Part shown: piece by piece, positions 1-6,994 of the stretch | Position numbering within the stretch: position 1 is the stretch's first letter | Layout of the letters: every line of letters starts with the position of its first letter | From: Deltaproteobacteria bacterium | GTDB lineage: Bacteria; Desulfobacterota; Binatia; UBA9968 | Assembly: GCA_021323355.1 (NCBI GenBank) | Contig: JAJONK010000307.1 | Coordinates: 1-8,621, forward strand | Reading direction: 5' to 3' | Length of the DNA stretch: 8,621 nt | Notes under the pieces: model-generated | Told to the model about the DNA's origin: nothing | Seen by the model: the letters and a program-made list of their open reading frames with translations, nothing else | Databases searched by the model: none | Made by a program: the position numbers and the translations under genes

Positions 1-1491
1 GAGCTATTCTCACACGTGCAGAAGTTGCCTATGGCTTATTTCGATCGTAACCCGGTGGGCCGATTAGTCACCCGTATGACCACCGATGTCGACGTTCTAC
101 AGGAGATGTTTTCTTCCGGGGTGATGACCCTGATCTCCGATTTCGTCATGGTTGTATGGATCGTCGGCATCATGTTCTATCTGCATGCGGAACTGGCATT
201 GGTTTCACTGGCGCTGATCCCGCCAATGGCTTTTGCCATCAACTTTTTTCGCATTAAGGCGCGCCAGACATACCGTTTGATTCGCGAGCGGATCGCGCGT
301 ATCAACGCCTACCTCGGCGAAGCGATCTCGGGAATGGCGATCATTCAACTGTTTGCCCGTGAGGAGAAGACCTATCGGGAGTTCGACGAGCTCAATGCTG
401 CTCATCGCGACGCTTATCATCTTTCAAACCTCTATGAAGCGGCGCTTTACTCGATGGTTGAAGCCGCGGGCTCGGTGAGCGTGGCGCTGCTGCTCTGGTA
501 TGGAGGCGGCGAAGTTTTGCACGGCATTATCGGTATCGGCACGGTCGTGGCATTCAAGGAATACATCCATCGATTCTTTGTTCCGTTGCGCGACTTCAGC
601 CAGAAATACGCAGTAATGCAGTCTGCCATGTCGTCGGCAGAAAGAATTTTTCAGCTTCTGGATACGCCGGTTACGATTGATAGCCCGAAAAAACCCGTTA
701 TACCGAAGCCGTTCCGCGGTGAAGTGGTCTTTGACGACGTCTGGTTTCACTATAAAGCCGACGACCCGGTCCTCAAAGGAGTGTCTTTCCGCATCGAACC
801 CGGAGAAAAAATCGCAATCGTCGGAGCGACGGGCTCGGGGAAAACGACCAGCATCAAGTTACTGAATCGTTTTTACGACGTGCAGAAAGGATCGATCCAA
901 GTTAGCGGCGTGGATGTCCGCGACTGGGACCTGCAGGCGCTGCGAAGGCATATCGGGGTTGTCTTACAGGACGTTTTTCTTTTCTCCGGGGATATCCGCA
1001 CCAATCTCGCGCTCGGTGACCGTTCGGTGCCGCTGGAGCGCATTGAAAATGCCGCTCGTTTGGCCAACGCCGATACCTTTATACGGCGGCTTGCCGGAGG
1101 TTTTGGCGCCAACGTACGGGAGCGCGGCAGCAATTTTTCCGGCGGACAGCGGCAACTCCTCGCACTCGCCCGAGTGCTGGTATTCGAGCCGGAAATCCTG
1201 GTGATGGACGAGGCCACTTCCAGTGTCGATACCGAGACCGAAGCGTTGATTCAGGATGCACTGGAGCGAGTTATGCGCGATCGCACCTGTTTAGTGATCG
1301 CGCACCGGCTCTCGACTATTCGCAATGCCGACCGTATCATCGTGCTTCATCGCGGCGAGGTGCGCGAATTCGGATCTCATTCACAACTGATGGAGAAGCA
1401 AGGGATTTACCATCGGCTGTATCAGCTGCAGTACGAGCGCGAGGAATTGAGACTGCCGGTTCAAGAAGCGGAGCCCAAGATCTATGGGTAG
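1..1491 (+). CDS. ABC exporter half-transporter, membrane domain fused to ATPase (5' partial)
   Basis: The reading frame is open from base 1 (ELFSH before the GTG at 16), so the true start lies left of the window and about 496 residues are present. Numbering from the GTG, residues 1-215 are the C-terminal part of an ABC type-1 membrane domain with about four helices (near 35-57, 60-78, 141-162 and 168-185) and the coupling sequence YFDRNPVGRLVTR. Residues 233-470 are the ATPase: Walker A GATGSGKTT at 270-278, Q-loop Gln318, signature FSGGQ at 374-378, Walker B ILVMDE at 394-399, D-loop SSVD at 402-405 and switch His430. All catalytic residues are present, so the ATPase should be active. The membrane sequence resembles the MdlB/YheH/MsbA group, which exports lipids or drugs across the inner membrane and often works as a heterodimer; a partner could lie just upstream. 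The substrate cannot be told from sequence. It overlaps the next gene by 8 bp, suggesting co-transcription. Confidence 0.95.
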   Translation, partial: ELFSHVQKLPMAYFDRNPVGRLVTRMTTDVDVLQEMFSSGVMTLISDFVMVVWIVGIMFYLHAELALVSLALIPPMAFAINFFRIKARQTYRLIRERIARINAYLGEAISGMAIIQLFAREEKTYREFDELNAAHRDAYHLSNLYEAALYSMVEAAGSVSVALLLWYGGGEVLHGIIGIGTVVAFKEYIHRFFVPLRDFSQKYAVMQSAMSSAERIFQLLDTPVTIDSPKKPVIPKPFRGEVVFDDVWFHYKADDPVLKGVSFRIEPGEKIAIVGATGSGKTTSIKLLNRFYDVQKGSIQVSGVDVRDWDLQALRRHIGVVLQDVFLFSGDIRTNLALGDRSVPLERIENAARLANADTFIRRLAGGFGANVRERGSNFSGGQRQLLALARVLVFEPEILVMDEATSSVDTETEALIQDALERVMRDRTCLVIAHRLSTIRNADRIIVLHRGEVREFGSHSQLMEKQGIYHRLYQLQYEREELRLPVQEAEPKIYG

Positions 1492-2632
1492 TTGCCGGCG
1501 TTGGGGAGTTCTCGGATTGCGGAAACTCGTTTGCCCCACCCACATTATCAGCCGGGCATTTTCTTGGTTCATTATTGCGGGATTGATGCTGAGCTCGATG
1601 CTCTCGGGTTGTTCGCCGATCTATTTTCTGCGCGCCGCGTACGAGGAAGGACGAATACTCTGGCGCCGCCAGCCGATCGCGGATTTCTTGGCCACTCCGG
1701 ATCTGCATAATGACACCAAAGAAAAGCTCACTACAGTTTTGGCAGTGCGCGATTACGCCCAGAACGTTCTCAATCTTAACGTGGCCGGGAGTTACGCAAG
1801 TTACTCTTATGTCGACCGGCCGGATCTGACGTACCTGGTCATCGCCGCTCCCCAAACCGAACTGCGGCCTTATACCTGGTGGTTTTTAGTCGTCGGTCAT
1901 GTGCCGTACAAAGGTTTTTTTAGTAAGAGCGAGGCGCAGTCGGAAGCCGAACGTCTTCACAAGCAAGGCTATGACACGACGATCCGAACTTCGGCGGCGT
2001 TCAGCACGCTTGGCTGGTTTGACGATCCGCTGCTCTCACACCTTCTCAGATTCGACAAGATCGCCCTGAGCGAGGTGGTTTTTCACGAACTCTTTCACAA
2101 TACTTTGTATATAAAGGGAGCAGGCGCCTTTAACGAGAGCGCCGCTAATTTCATCGGCCATCGAGCAACCATCGATTTTTTCAATCAAAGATTCGGCCCT
2201 GACAGTGCGGAACATCAAAGGGCGGTTCAACTGTGGCAAGAAGAGCTTGAATTTGCTGGTTTCATCGAAGACCTAATCGTCGATCTTTCAGGGTTGTATC
2301 AGCGCAATATAGCGAAGCAAGATAAGCTGCGCTTACGTGAAGAAGTATTCGCCCGCAGCCAGTCCGAATGGGCCCGACGCATTGCGGATCAACCGGCGCA
2401 TCGTTTCCGCGGCTTTTCCCAACAGCCGCTCAATAATGCGGTGCTGATGCACTATGGCGTTTATCTAAACAACCTGCAGCTATTTGAGTCTTTGTACGAG
2501 CTCGAAGGTCGTAATCTCGTTCGGACAATCGCTGCTTTAGAGCAAGCTACGCAAAATGGTGGCGAGCCGTTCGCGGCCCTACGTTCCTGGTTAACAAAGC
2601 ATAGGACTGGAGCGATCGAGCAGGCCGGATGA
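1484..2632 (+). CDS. Predicted lipoprotein aminopeptidase (HExxH zinc peptidase, COG4324 / PF10023 type)
   Basis: This 382-residue protein starts with a basic region, a hydrophobic stretch (residues 27-40) and a lipobox LSG-C ending at Cys43, followed by Ser, which suggests a lipoprotein anchored in the outer membrane. The zinc motif HELFH is at 201-205, and NESAA at 217-221 supplies Glu218 as the likely third zinc ligand. The sequence after the lipobox (SPIYFLRAAYEEG) and the HELFHNTLYIKG block match what I recall of the putative aminopeptidase family PF10023; its substrate is not established. The ATG at 1484 has GGAG at 1470-1473 (10 nt spacing) and overlaps the exporter gene by 8 bp. A TTG at 1517 has a better site, GGGGAG at 1503-1508 with 8 nt spacing, and would give a more usual 31-residue lipoprotein signal, so the start is uncertain. 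No promoter of its own is visible; it probably shares the exporter transcript. Confidence 0.88.
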   Translation: MGSCRRWGVLGLRKLVCPTHIISRAFSWFIIAGLMLSSMLSGCSPIYFLRAAYEEGRILWRRQPIADFLATPDLHNDTKEKLTTVLAVRDYAQNVLNLNVAGSYASYSYVDRPDLTYLVIAAPQTELRPYTWWFLVVGHVPYKGFFSKSEAQSEAERLHKQGYDTTIRTSAAFSTLGWFDDPLLSHLLRFDKIALSEVVFHELFHNTLYIKGAGAFNESAANFIGHRATIDFFNQRFGPDSAEHQRAVQLWQEELEFAGFIEDLIVDLSGLYQRNIAKQDKLRLREEVFARSQSEWARRIADQPAHRFRGFSQQPLNNAVLMHYGVYLNNLQLFESLYELEGRNLVRTIAALEQATQNGGEPFAALRSWLTKHRTGAIEQAG

Positions 2633-2652
2633 CCTAGAGGACGAGAAAGTGC

Positions 2653-3525
2653 TCACCAAAGCTGTTTTGTTGCCTCACGAAAACTCCGGATCGCTTCGAT
2701 ATGAGCGGCAGGGTTGCTAAACCCAGCGTTCATGGTGTTGACGCTGAGGTGCGTTGCGCCTACTTCTTTCCAAGCTTTGATCTGTTCCTGCCATGTCTCG
2801 GCCGATTTAGCGCTTATCGTTATTCGACCCTCGATGCCAATCGTTTTCGGGTCTCGTCCGGCCTCTCGGGCATAGGTCGTGATCTTCTCAATCGCCGCGT
2901 GGCATTTCTCGTCGGGAGGCAGTTGAGGAAACCAGCCGTCACCCAGACGTGCTAAACGCCGAAGCACCCGGTCGTGACCGCCGCCAAACCAGATCGGAAT
3001 TGGCCGTTGAACTGGCAATGGATTGATCCCGGCATCGCTGATCTTGTGCCAACGACCATTGAAGCTGACGAGCTGCTGAGTCCAAAGCAGACGCAGCAGC
3101 TCAACCTGTTCTTCCGAGCGCTGCCCGCGATTACTAAAATTTTCGCCCAGCGCTTCATATTCGACCGGATTCCAGCCGATACCAATTCCCAGCCGCAAAC
3201 GGCCGCCGCTCAATATGTCCAGGGCCGCTGCCTGTTTTGCGACCAAGGCGGTTTGTCGCTGCGGCAATATGAGAACTCCGGGCACCAATTCGATTGTCTT
3301 GGTCAGTCCTGCCAGATAAGCGAAAAGAACGAACGGCTCGTGAAATGTGCTTTGATGTGTGTACGGTGGCCGCCAACCGGGCCGGCTCGCCGGATTGGCA
3401 CCCAGAACATGATCATACGCCAAAATGTGATGATAGCTGAGCTGTTCAGCAGCCTGGCTGTACTCCCCGATTACCCCCACATCCGTGCCGATTTCCGTCT
3501 GGGGAAATACCACCCCTATTCGCAT
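2653..3525 (-). CDS. Luciferase-like (LLM) F420-dependent oxidoreductase
   Basis: The 290-residue protein is a complete single-domain luciferase-like TIM barrel. It begins MRIGVVFPQTEIGTD, and the family core LDILSGGRLRLGIGIGWNP at 102-120 is followed by VEYEALGENFSNRGQR. IPIWFGGG at 176-183 and LARLGDGWFP at 191-200 are further family landmarks. These features fit the TIGR03619-type F420-dependent subfamily better than bacterial luciferase, but FMN use cannot be excluded and the substrate is unknown. Such enzymes move hydride between reduced F420 and a small organic substrate in the cytoplasm. The ATG has GGAGA (complement of 3531-3535) 5 nt upstream. The gene is convergent with the aminopeptidase (20 bp gap) and divergent from htpX. 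I see no strong promoter for it in 3526-3703 and no hairpin terminator in the 20 bp gap. Confidence 0.93.
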   Translation of the reverse strand: MRIGVVFPQTEIGTDVGVIGEYSQAAEQLSYHHILAYDHVLGANPASRPGWRPPYTHQSTFHEPFVLFAYLAGLTKTIELVPGVLILPQRQTALVAKQAAALDILSGGRLRLGIGIGWNPVEYEALGENFSNRGQRSEEQVELLRLLWTQQLVSFNGRWHKISDAGINPLPVQRPIPIWFGGGHDRVLRRLARLGDGWFPQLPPDEKCHAAIEKITTYAREAGRDPKTIGIEGRITISAKSAETWQEQIKAWKEVGATHLSVNTMNAGFSNPAAHIEAIRSFREATKQLW

Positions 3526-3568
3526 AGTTTTCTCCGTTCCCGGACTGATAAACCATTGATCCGTAAGC

Positions 3569-3605
3569 TTTTGTCTAGCTCGGGGCTTGCTTTTTGTCTA
3601 GCTCG
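3569..3605. repeat. 14 bp perfect direct repeat in the divergent promoter region
   Basis: TTTTGTCTAGCTCG occurs at 3569-3582 and again at 3592-3605, with a 23 bp period (about two helical turns). Both copies are preceded by a similar GCTT-containing stretch. They lie 29 bp upstream of the -35 box of the predicted htpX promoter and 44 bp beyond the start codon of the oxidoreductase. The position and helical phasing suit an operator for a protein binding one face of the DNA, but this is inference; a simple local duplication is the alternative. Confidence 0.55.
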
Positions 3606-3633
3606 TACGCAAATTACCCTGCGTGGTGTATAC

Positions 3634-3661
3634 TTGACATCACTTAACCAAATCGTACCAT
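3634..3661 (+). promoter_or_regulatory. Predicted sigma70-type promoter of htpX
   Basis: A perfect -35 box TTGACA at 3634-3639 is followed after 16 bp by TACCAT at 3656-3661, which matches TATAAT at four of six positions including the key first, second and last bases. Transcription would begin near 3668, leaving a leader of about 36 nt that holds the ribosome site AAGGGG (3693-3698) in front of the ATG at 3704. This is a by-eye prediction; a heat-shock or envelope-stress promoter could not be recognised with certainty. Confidence 0.5.
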
Positions 3662-3703
3662 GCGGCAAAAGGACCAATCGTATGAACCGGAAAAGGGGAA
3701 TTT

Positions 3704-4387
3704 ATGAATATGCTTCGTACAACTGTTCTGCTGGCATTATTGACGGCGCTGCTTGTCTGGGTGGGTAGCATTCTCGGTGGTCACCAGGGAGCAGTAATTG
3801 CCTTTGTTATCGCCGCCGCAATAAACTTTTTCAGTTATTGGTTCAGCGACAAGATCGTCATCAAAATGTATCAAGGGCAAGAAATCACGCCGCAGGATGA
3901 TCCGGAGCTTTACGGAATGGTGCAGGATCTCACTCAACGCGCCGGATTGCCGATGCCCAAGGTCTACATGCTACCGCAGGAGACCCCGAACGCGTTTGCC
4001 ACGGGCCGCAATCCGCAGCATGCCGCAGTGGCGGTCACGGCGGGGATTCGCCGCATTCTCGACAAGCGCGAGCTCGCAGGAGTTTTAGGCCATGAGCTGG
4101 CGCACGTGGCTAATCGCGACATTCTCGTCAGCACTATCGCCGCCACCTTGGCCGGCGCCATCAGCTACCTGGCGCAAATGGCGCAATGGGCCGCTATCTT
4201 CGGCGGCGGACATAGGGACGATCGCGAGGGTGGCAGTAATATGATCAGCTTGCTGGTTATGATGATTGTCGCGCCATTGGCGGCGATGCTGATTCAAATG
4301 GCGGTGTCGAGATCTCGGGAATACGGTGCCGATGTCGGCGGTGCCAAAACCACCGGCGATCCGCTCATTAGCCAGCGCTTTGCGTAA
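3704..4387 (+). CDS. htpX: HtpX, M48 membrane zinc protease, N-terminal part ending at a frameshift
   Basis: HtpX degrades damaged or misfolded membrane proteins from the cytoplasmic face of the inner membrane, beside FtsH. This frame gives 227 residues: two N-terminal membrane helices (about 5-25 and 29-47), the cytoplasmic catalytic region with HELAH at 130-134 (GHELAHVANRD), two further hydrophobic segments (about 140-165 and 180-200) and SREYGAD with Glu206 as the third zinc ligand. After GDPL at 218-221 the family should continue with LASALRKL, but this frame reads seven unrelated residues and stops at 4385-4387; the expected sequence resumes in the +1 frame from 4368. All zinc ligands precede the break. 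The ATG at 3704 has AGGGGA 3-4 nt upstream; the ATG at 3710 is an alternative. With two bases restored the protein would be 292 residues, normal for HtpX, so either a recent mutation or a sequencing/assembly error is likely. Confidence 0.93.
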   Translation: MNMLRTTVLLALLTALLVWVGSILGGHQGAVIAFVIAAAINFFSYWFSDKIVIKMYQGQEITPQDDPELYGMVQDLTQRAGLPMPKVYMLPQETPNAFATGRNPQHAAVAVTAGIRRILDKRELAGVLGHELAHVANRDILVSTIAATLAGAISYLAQMAQWAAIFGGGHRDDREGGSNMISLLVMMIVAPLAAMLIQMAVSRSREYGADVGGAKTTGDPLISQRFA

Positions 4388-4580
4388 GCTTCACCTCGGC
4401 TCACAGCACATTCCTCTCGAGACCAGCCAGGCTACGGCCAGCGCTACCGCGCATATGTTTATCGTCAATCCGCTCACCGGGGGAGGATTGGCCGCGCTGT
4501 TTAGCACGCACCCGCCGATGGAAGATCGAATCGCCCGTCTCGAGGCGATGGCCCGGGACCACAGCTACATGCAGCGTTAA
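4368..4580 (+). pseudogene. htpX: HtpX C-terminal part, out of frame with the N-terminal part
   Basis: From the TTA at 4368 this frame reads LASALRKLHLGSQHIPLE and then the characteristic HtpX ending FIVNPLTGGG, LFSTHPPMEDRIARLEAM, with the TAA at 4578-4580. It is about 70 residues and has no start or ribosome site of its own suited to independent expression, so it belongs to the gene that starts at 3704. Adding two bases between 4366 and 4368 would give the order GDPL-x-LASAL seen in family members, whereas skipping one base would leave the protein one residue short. Conservation of both halves argues that the lesion is very recent or artefactual. The stop overlaps that of the convergent esterase gene in one TTAA. 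Confidence 0.85.
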
Positions 4581-5260
4581 GTTCCGCGCGTCTCATTCGC
4601 CAGTACAATCGGCGATAGTACCTTCTCATCTAACCAGGCCGAGAGGTCCGAAAGGCTTCTCGGCCTGATTTCATGGCCCATCTCATATTCCCGATAAGTT
4701 AGCGGGATCCGCGCTTGACGCAGTGTTTCCACGGACTGTCTTGCGCGGTCGACTTCGATCATTGAATCCTGAGTGCCGTGTTGAACCAAGGTCGGCAAAG
4801 CCTGCGCTGAATTGCCGAGCGACAAGTGCGGCACGAGCTCCGGAGGCAGCCAGCTACTTAGCGCCACGAGCGCGGCAAAGCGATCCGGATTCGCCAGAGC
4901 CAAACTGTAGGCCATCACGCCACCTTGGCTGAAACCGAGGATTGCCAACTTCTTTGCATCGATCGGATAATGCGCGAGACAGTCGTCGAGAAACTGTTGC
5001 AGCCGTTGCCGCGACACTAACATCGACCTAATATCCGGCGGTCCGCCCATGCTCATGGGATACCAAGCGTAACCAGTGGCTTCCGGTCCGATGGGTGTTT
5101 CCAACGGGCCCTGAGGGCAGATGGTAAGGAATCGGCCGCCGCAGAGGTATGGGGCGAGACTGAGCAGATCGAATGCGCTGGCGCCTCTGCCGTGCAACGT
5201 CAGAATGGTTGGATGCGGGCCTTTTCCCGCAGGCTCGTAAAGTGTGTGAATCAGTTCCAT
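4577..5260 (-). CDS. Phospholipase/carboxylesterase-type alpha/beta hydrolase
   Basis: The 227-residue cytoplasmic protein has the whole catalytic set of the phospholipase/carboxylesterase group (COG0400, Abhydrolase_2): an oxyanion-side HGRG at 23-26, nucleophile Ser111 in GFSQGG, Asp165 in HGTQDS and His196 in YEMGHEI. The length is normal for this family, which hydrolyses short acyl or thioester bonds; the true substrate is unknown. No signal peptide or membrane helix is visible. The ATG at 5258-5260 has GAGG (complement of 5268-5271) 7 nt upstream, and a promoter-like pair lies just beyond it, so it may be expressed apart from the permease gene 173 bp upstream. It is convergent with htpX, overlapping by 4 bp at the stop codons. 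Its 3' end contains a strong hairpin, described separately. Confidence 0.93.
   Translation of the reverse strand: MELIHTLYEPAGKGPHPTILTLHGRGASAFDLLSLAPYLCGGRFLTICPQGPLETPIGPEATGYAWYPMSMGGPPDIRSMLVSRQRLQQFLDDCLAHYPIDAKKLAILGFSQGGVMAYSLALANPDRFAALVALSSWLPPELVPHLSLGNSAQALPTLVQHGTQDSMIEVDRARQSVETLRQARIPLTYREYEMGHEIRPRSLSDLSAWLDEKVLSPIVLANETRGT
4635..4667 (+). terminator. Strong hairpin downstream of htpX, inside the esterase gene; possible terminator
   Basis: CAGGCCGAGA (4635-4644) and TCTCGGCCTG (4658-4667) form a perfect 10 bp G+C-rich stem. In RNA it extends inwards through G-U, G-C, U-G and C-G pairs to a five-base loop CGAAA (4649-4653), giving about 14 pairs. It begins 54 bp past the htpX stop. 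On the plus strand it is followed by ATTTC, which is too short a T-run for a textbook rho-independent terminator; on the minus strand there is no T-run. It could end htpX transcripts, influence the 3' end of the esterase mRNA, or be a chance product of the coded RPRSLSDLSAW stretch. Confidence 0.4.
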
Positions 5261-5293
5261 TAGGTAACCTCGGGAGAATGTTTTACCCGCGAT

Positions 5294-5322
5294 ACTTTAT
5301 CGAGCTATCCAGGTTATGCCAA
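5294..5322 (-). promoter_or_regulatory. Predicted sigma70-type promoter of the esterase gene
   Basis: On the minus strand TTGGCA (5322-5317, five of six matches to TTGACA) is followed after exactly 17 bp by TAAAGT (5299-5294, four of six matches to TATAAT). Transcription would begin about 26 nt before the esterase ATG at 5260, leaving room for the GAGG ribosome site. It is the best such pair in the 173 bp between the permease and esterase genes, found by eye only. Confidence 0.4.
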
Positions 5323-5398
5323 TGCGCCTTGACGCAAGCCGCTGTTCATCGTGCCCGGTTCCAGCTCATCTAGAACCAATGCTGCTGTGACATAGTCT

Positions 5399-5430
5399 CC
5401 TTCCGGATATGCGACTCCAGTACCTTCCGG
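5399..5430. repeat. Short direct repeat CCTTCCGG after the permease gene
   Basis: CCTTCCGG is found at 5399-5406 and 5423-5430, 24 bp apart, directly after the permease stop codon. The rest of the 5261-5433 gap holds the predicted esterase promoter and a 5 bp inverted repeat (GGTTC 5357-5361, GAACC 5373-5377). I see no gene and no convincing terminator there. An 8 bp repeat this close could be chance. Confidence 0.3.
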
Positions 5431-5433
5431 TTT

Positions 5434-6102
5434 TTAGGCTCTCATCGCCTCAAGACTTTTCAGAGCTTTTCTGATCGACACCACCACGGCGGCGACCGTA
5501 AGGGCGATCGCAGTTACCAGAGAGGGGGCAATCACCCATTGTATGGAGGTGTGGGATCCTCCAGCCCCGAGTGAGCGGCTGGTCAGCAGATAAACCGGCC
5601 AAGCTTCGATCATAACAATAAGGCCGATGAAGCCGATGCTGAAGATCATGCAGATCGCACCGCCGAAGCTGGTGGGGATTTCGGCCACATGATCGTAGGT
5701 AAATTTGGGATAGATTGCGCCGACACCAACGCAAATCGCGGTAATGCCGAAGGTCATTAGAAAGATCGTTACCAGCGATAAGATCATCATCCAGTTCGGT
5801 ACGCCTAACATCAGATTGCTGAAAAAGACTAGTAACTCACCGAGAAAAAGAAGTGGCAATAAGTTTAGCCAAAACTTACTCCAGAGCAGCGTCTTGAGCG
5901 ATATCGGTGAGGTTTGTAAGAGCCAAAACGCGTTGCCTTCCAGACTTACTGCCGGGAACGCAAAGCGCATGGCGACCGCGCTGAGCACGAACCCGGCCAG
6001 GGCCAAATTGACGAAGGCAACCACGGTTCTCAAAGTTCCAGCCGGCATGGGCGATCGATCGAGCGGCAGCACTTTGAAATTGTAGAGGTAAATCGAGCCA
6101 TT
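5434..6102 (-). pseudogene. Putative ABC-2-type permease, C-terminal part, out of frame
   Basis: This frame is open from 6102 (after an in-frame TAA at 6105-6103) to the TAA at 5436-5434. It begins IYLYNFKVLPLDRSP and continues with five likely membrane segments, including AFVNLALAGFVLSAVAMRF and a long run around SFGGAICMIFSIGFIGLIV. VSLEGNAFWLLQTSPISLK and LLWSKFWLNLLPLL are landmarks I associate with the putative ABC permease family paired with ABC-2 ATPases (PF16949 type). A GTG at 6072 could serve as a start, but it lies inside conserved sequence and has no convincing ribosome site, so this is the second part of the gene starting at 6994. Its preserved membrane pattern suggests that it was recently part of a working protein. 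Confidence 0.8.
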
Positions 6103-6106
6103 TTAG

Positions 6107-6994
6107 TTTTCGCCGTCCCTGATTCGACTCTTGTGCCTTTGACCAGCCGTCCAGATACACTGCGCCCGAGACCCATGACGTGACGAGCGGAAAAAACAGC
6201 CCATAGCTCGCCAGCAAGGCAAAGAAAAAGGCCTGGTCTGTAGAGCGGTTAAATAGAGTTCCAGCCAAGATTTCAGCCGACCAACTGCTCGGTAAATAGG
6301 GCGAAGAAGGTGTTTCCATCGCGGTTAGGAACTGGACAAAGTGCCCGAAGCTTTCCGGCCGCACTAATCTTTCCGGCTGGGAAAACCGGAAGAGAAAATA
6401 AATCAAAATGAAGGCAAACAGGCCGACAAAAAAAAGTATATCGCGGATGCGCTTGGCGGGAAGAAAGTAGACGAATAAATGCGTAGCCAAAACTCCGAAT
6501 GCGGCGGGGATGATCAAGAACAGCGGCAGACTCAACATCAGCCATAGGTAAAAGATGACTCCGCCGCCGAAGACCGTGTTGTAGGCGGCGAAAATCGGCA
6601 AACTGAAAAATAGCACCATCCACGACGAATTAACCGTCGTCATAAGCAAACGCGAATAATAAAAATCATTGTGCGACAACGGCGTAGAGATGATCAAGTC
6701 CAGATCGCGCGCGAGAAAAAATGCCGAGAGCGCTGTTATCAGATTGCTGAACAGAAGCATCGATAGAAAAGTCAGCAGAATGATCAACAACAGTTGATAG
6801 GCCAGCGCAGGGCCGAGCTCATGCACGGATTGAAAATACATGAGCACGCGACGAATCACATAGAACGTGCCGATCCAGAAACAGATCCCCAGGGTCAGGA
6901 GTGACCAGCGGCGGCCCGATCGAGCCTGGCGGCGATGAAGTTCGTTTTGCCACGTCAACCACTTGGGCGAGAGAAGTAGCAGAATCGTGCTCAA
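6107..6994 (-). pseudogene. Putative ABC-2-type permease, N-terminal part, disrupted at its 3' end
   Basis: From a TTG start at 6994-6992 the frame reads MSTILLLLSPKWLTWQNE and then about 296 residues of recognisable permease with six likely membrane helices (near 33-51, 67-87, 124-145, 147-168, 186-205 and 256-277). After YLDGWSKAQESNQGRRK, ending near 6107, the frame turns into unrelated basic sequence and stops only at 5876. The expected continuation is found in another frame from about 6096. By my recollection of the family, the cytoplasmic stretch between these points should carry a KD...RD..QWSQ segment of roughly 45-50 residues, and neither frame has it, so this looks like a deletion with a frameshift. 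The TTG has GGGAG (complement of 7003-7007) 8 nt upstream and overlaps the ATPase stop as TTGA, a translational coupling arrangement that supports this start. With the ATPase it would form an ABC-2-type transporter of unknown substrate. Confidence 0.8.

Noticed and set aside
1337..1855. A 172-codon minus-strand open frame across the exporter/aminopeptidase junction
   Set aside because: It lies opposite two well-supported plus-strand genes and encodes an arginine-rich, featureless product typical of shadow frames.
2974..3768. A 264-codon plus-strand open frame opposite the oxidoreductase gene
   Set aside because: It is antisense to a clearly conserved luciferase-like gene, runs through the intergenic region into the htpX start, and its product shows no family pattern.
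4360..4370. Programmed ribosomal frameshifting in htpX
   Set aside because: No slippery sequence or internal ribosome-site-like stimulator is visible, HtpX is not known to use recoding, and a two-base loss explains the alignment better.
5357..5377. GGTTC...GAACC inverted repeat as part of a tRNA or riboswitch
   Set aside because: Only 5 bp pair across an 11-base loop and no acceptor or anticodon arms can be found around it.
5876..6106. The last ~77 codons of the permease N-terminal frame as a real protein tail
   Set aside because: It is basic, lacks membrane character and is antiphase to the conserved permease C-terminal sequence; it is read-through after the frameshift.
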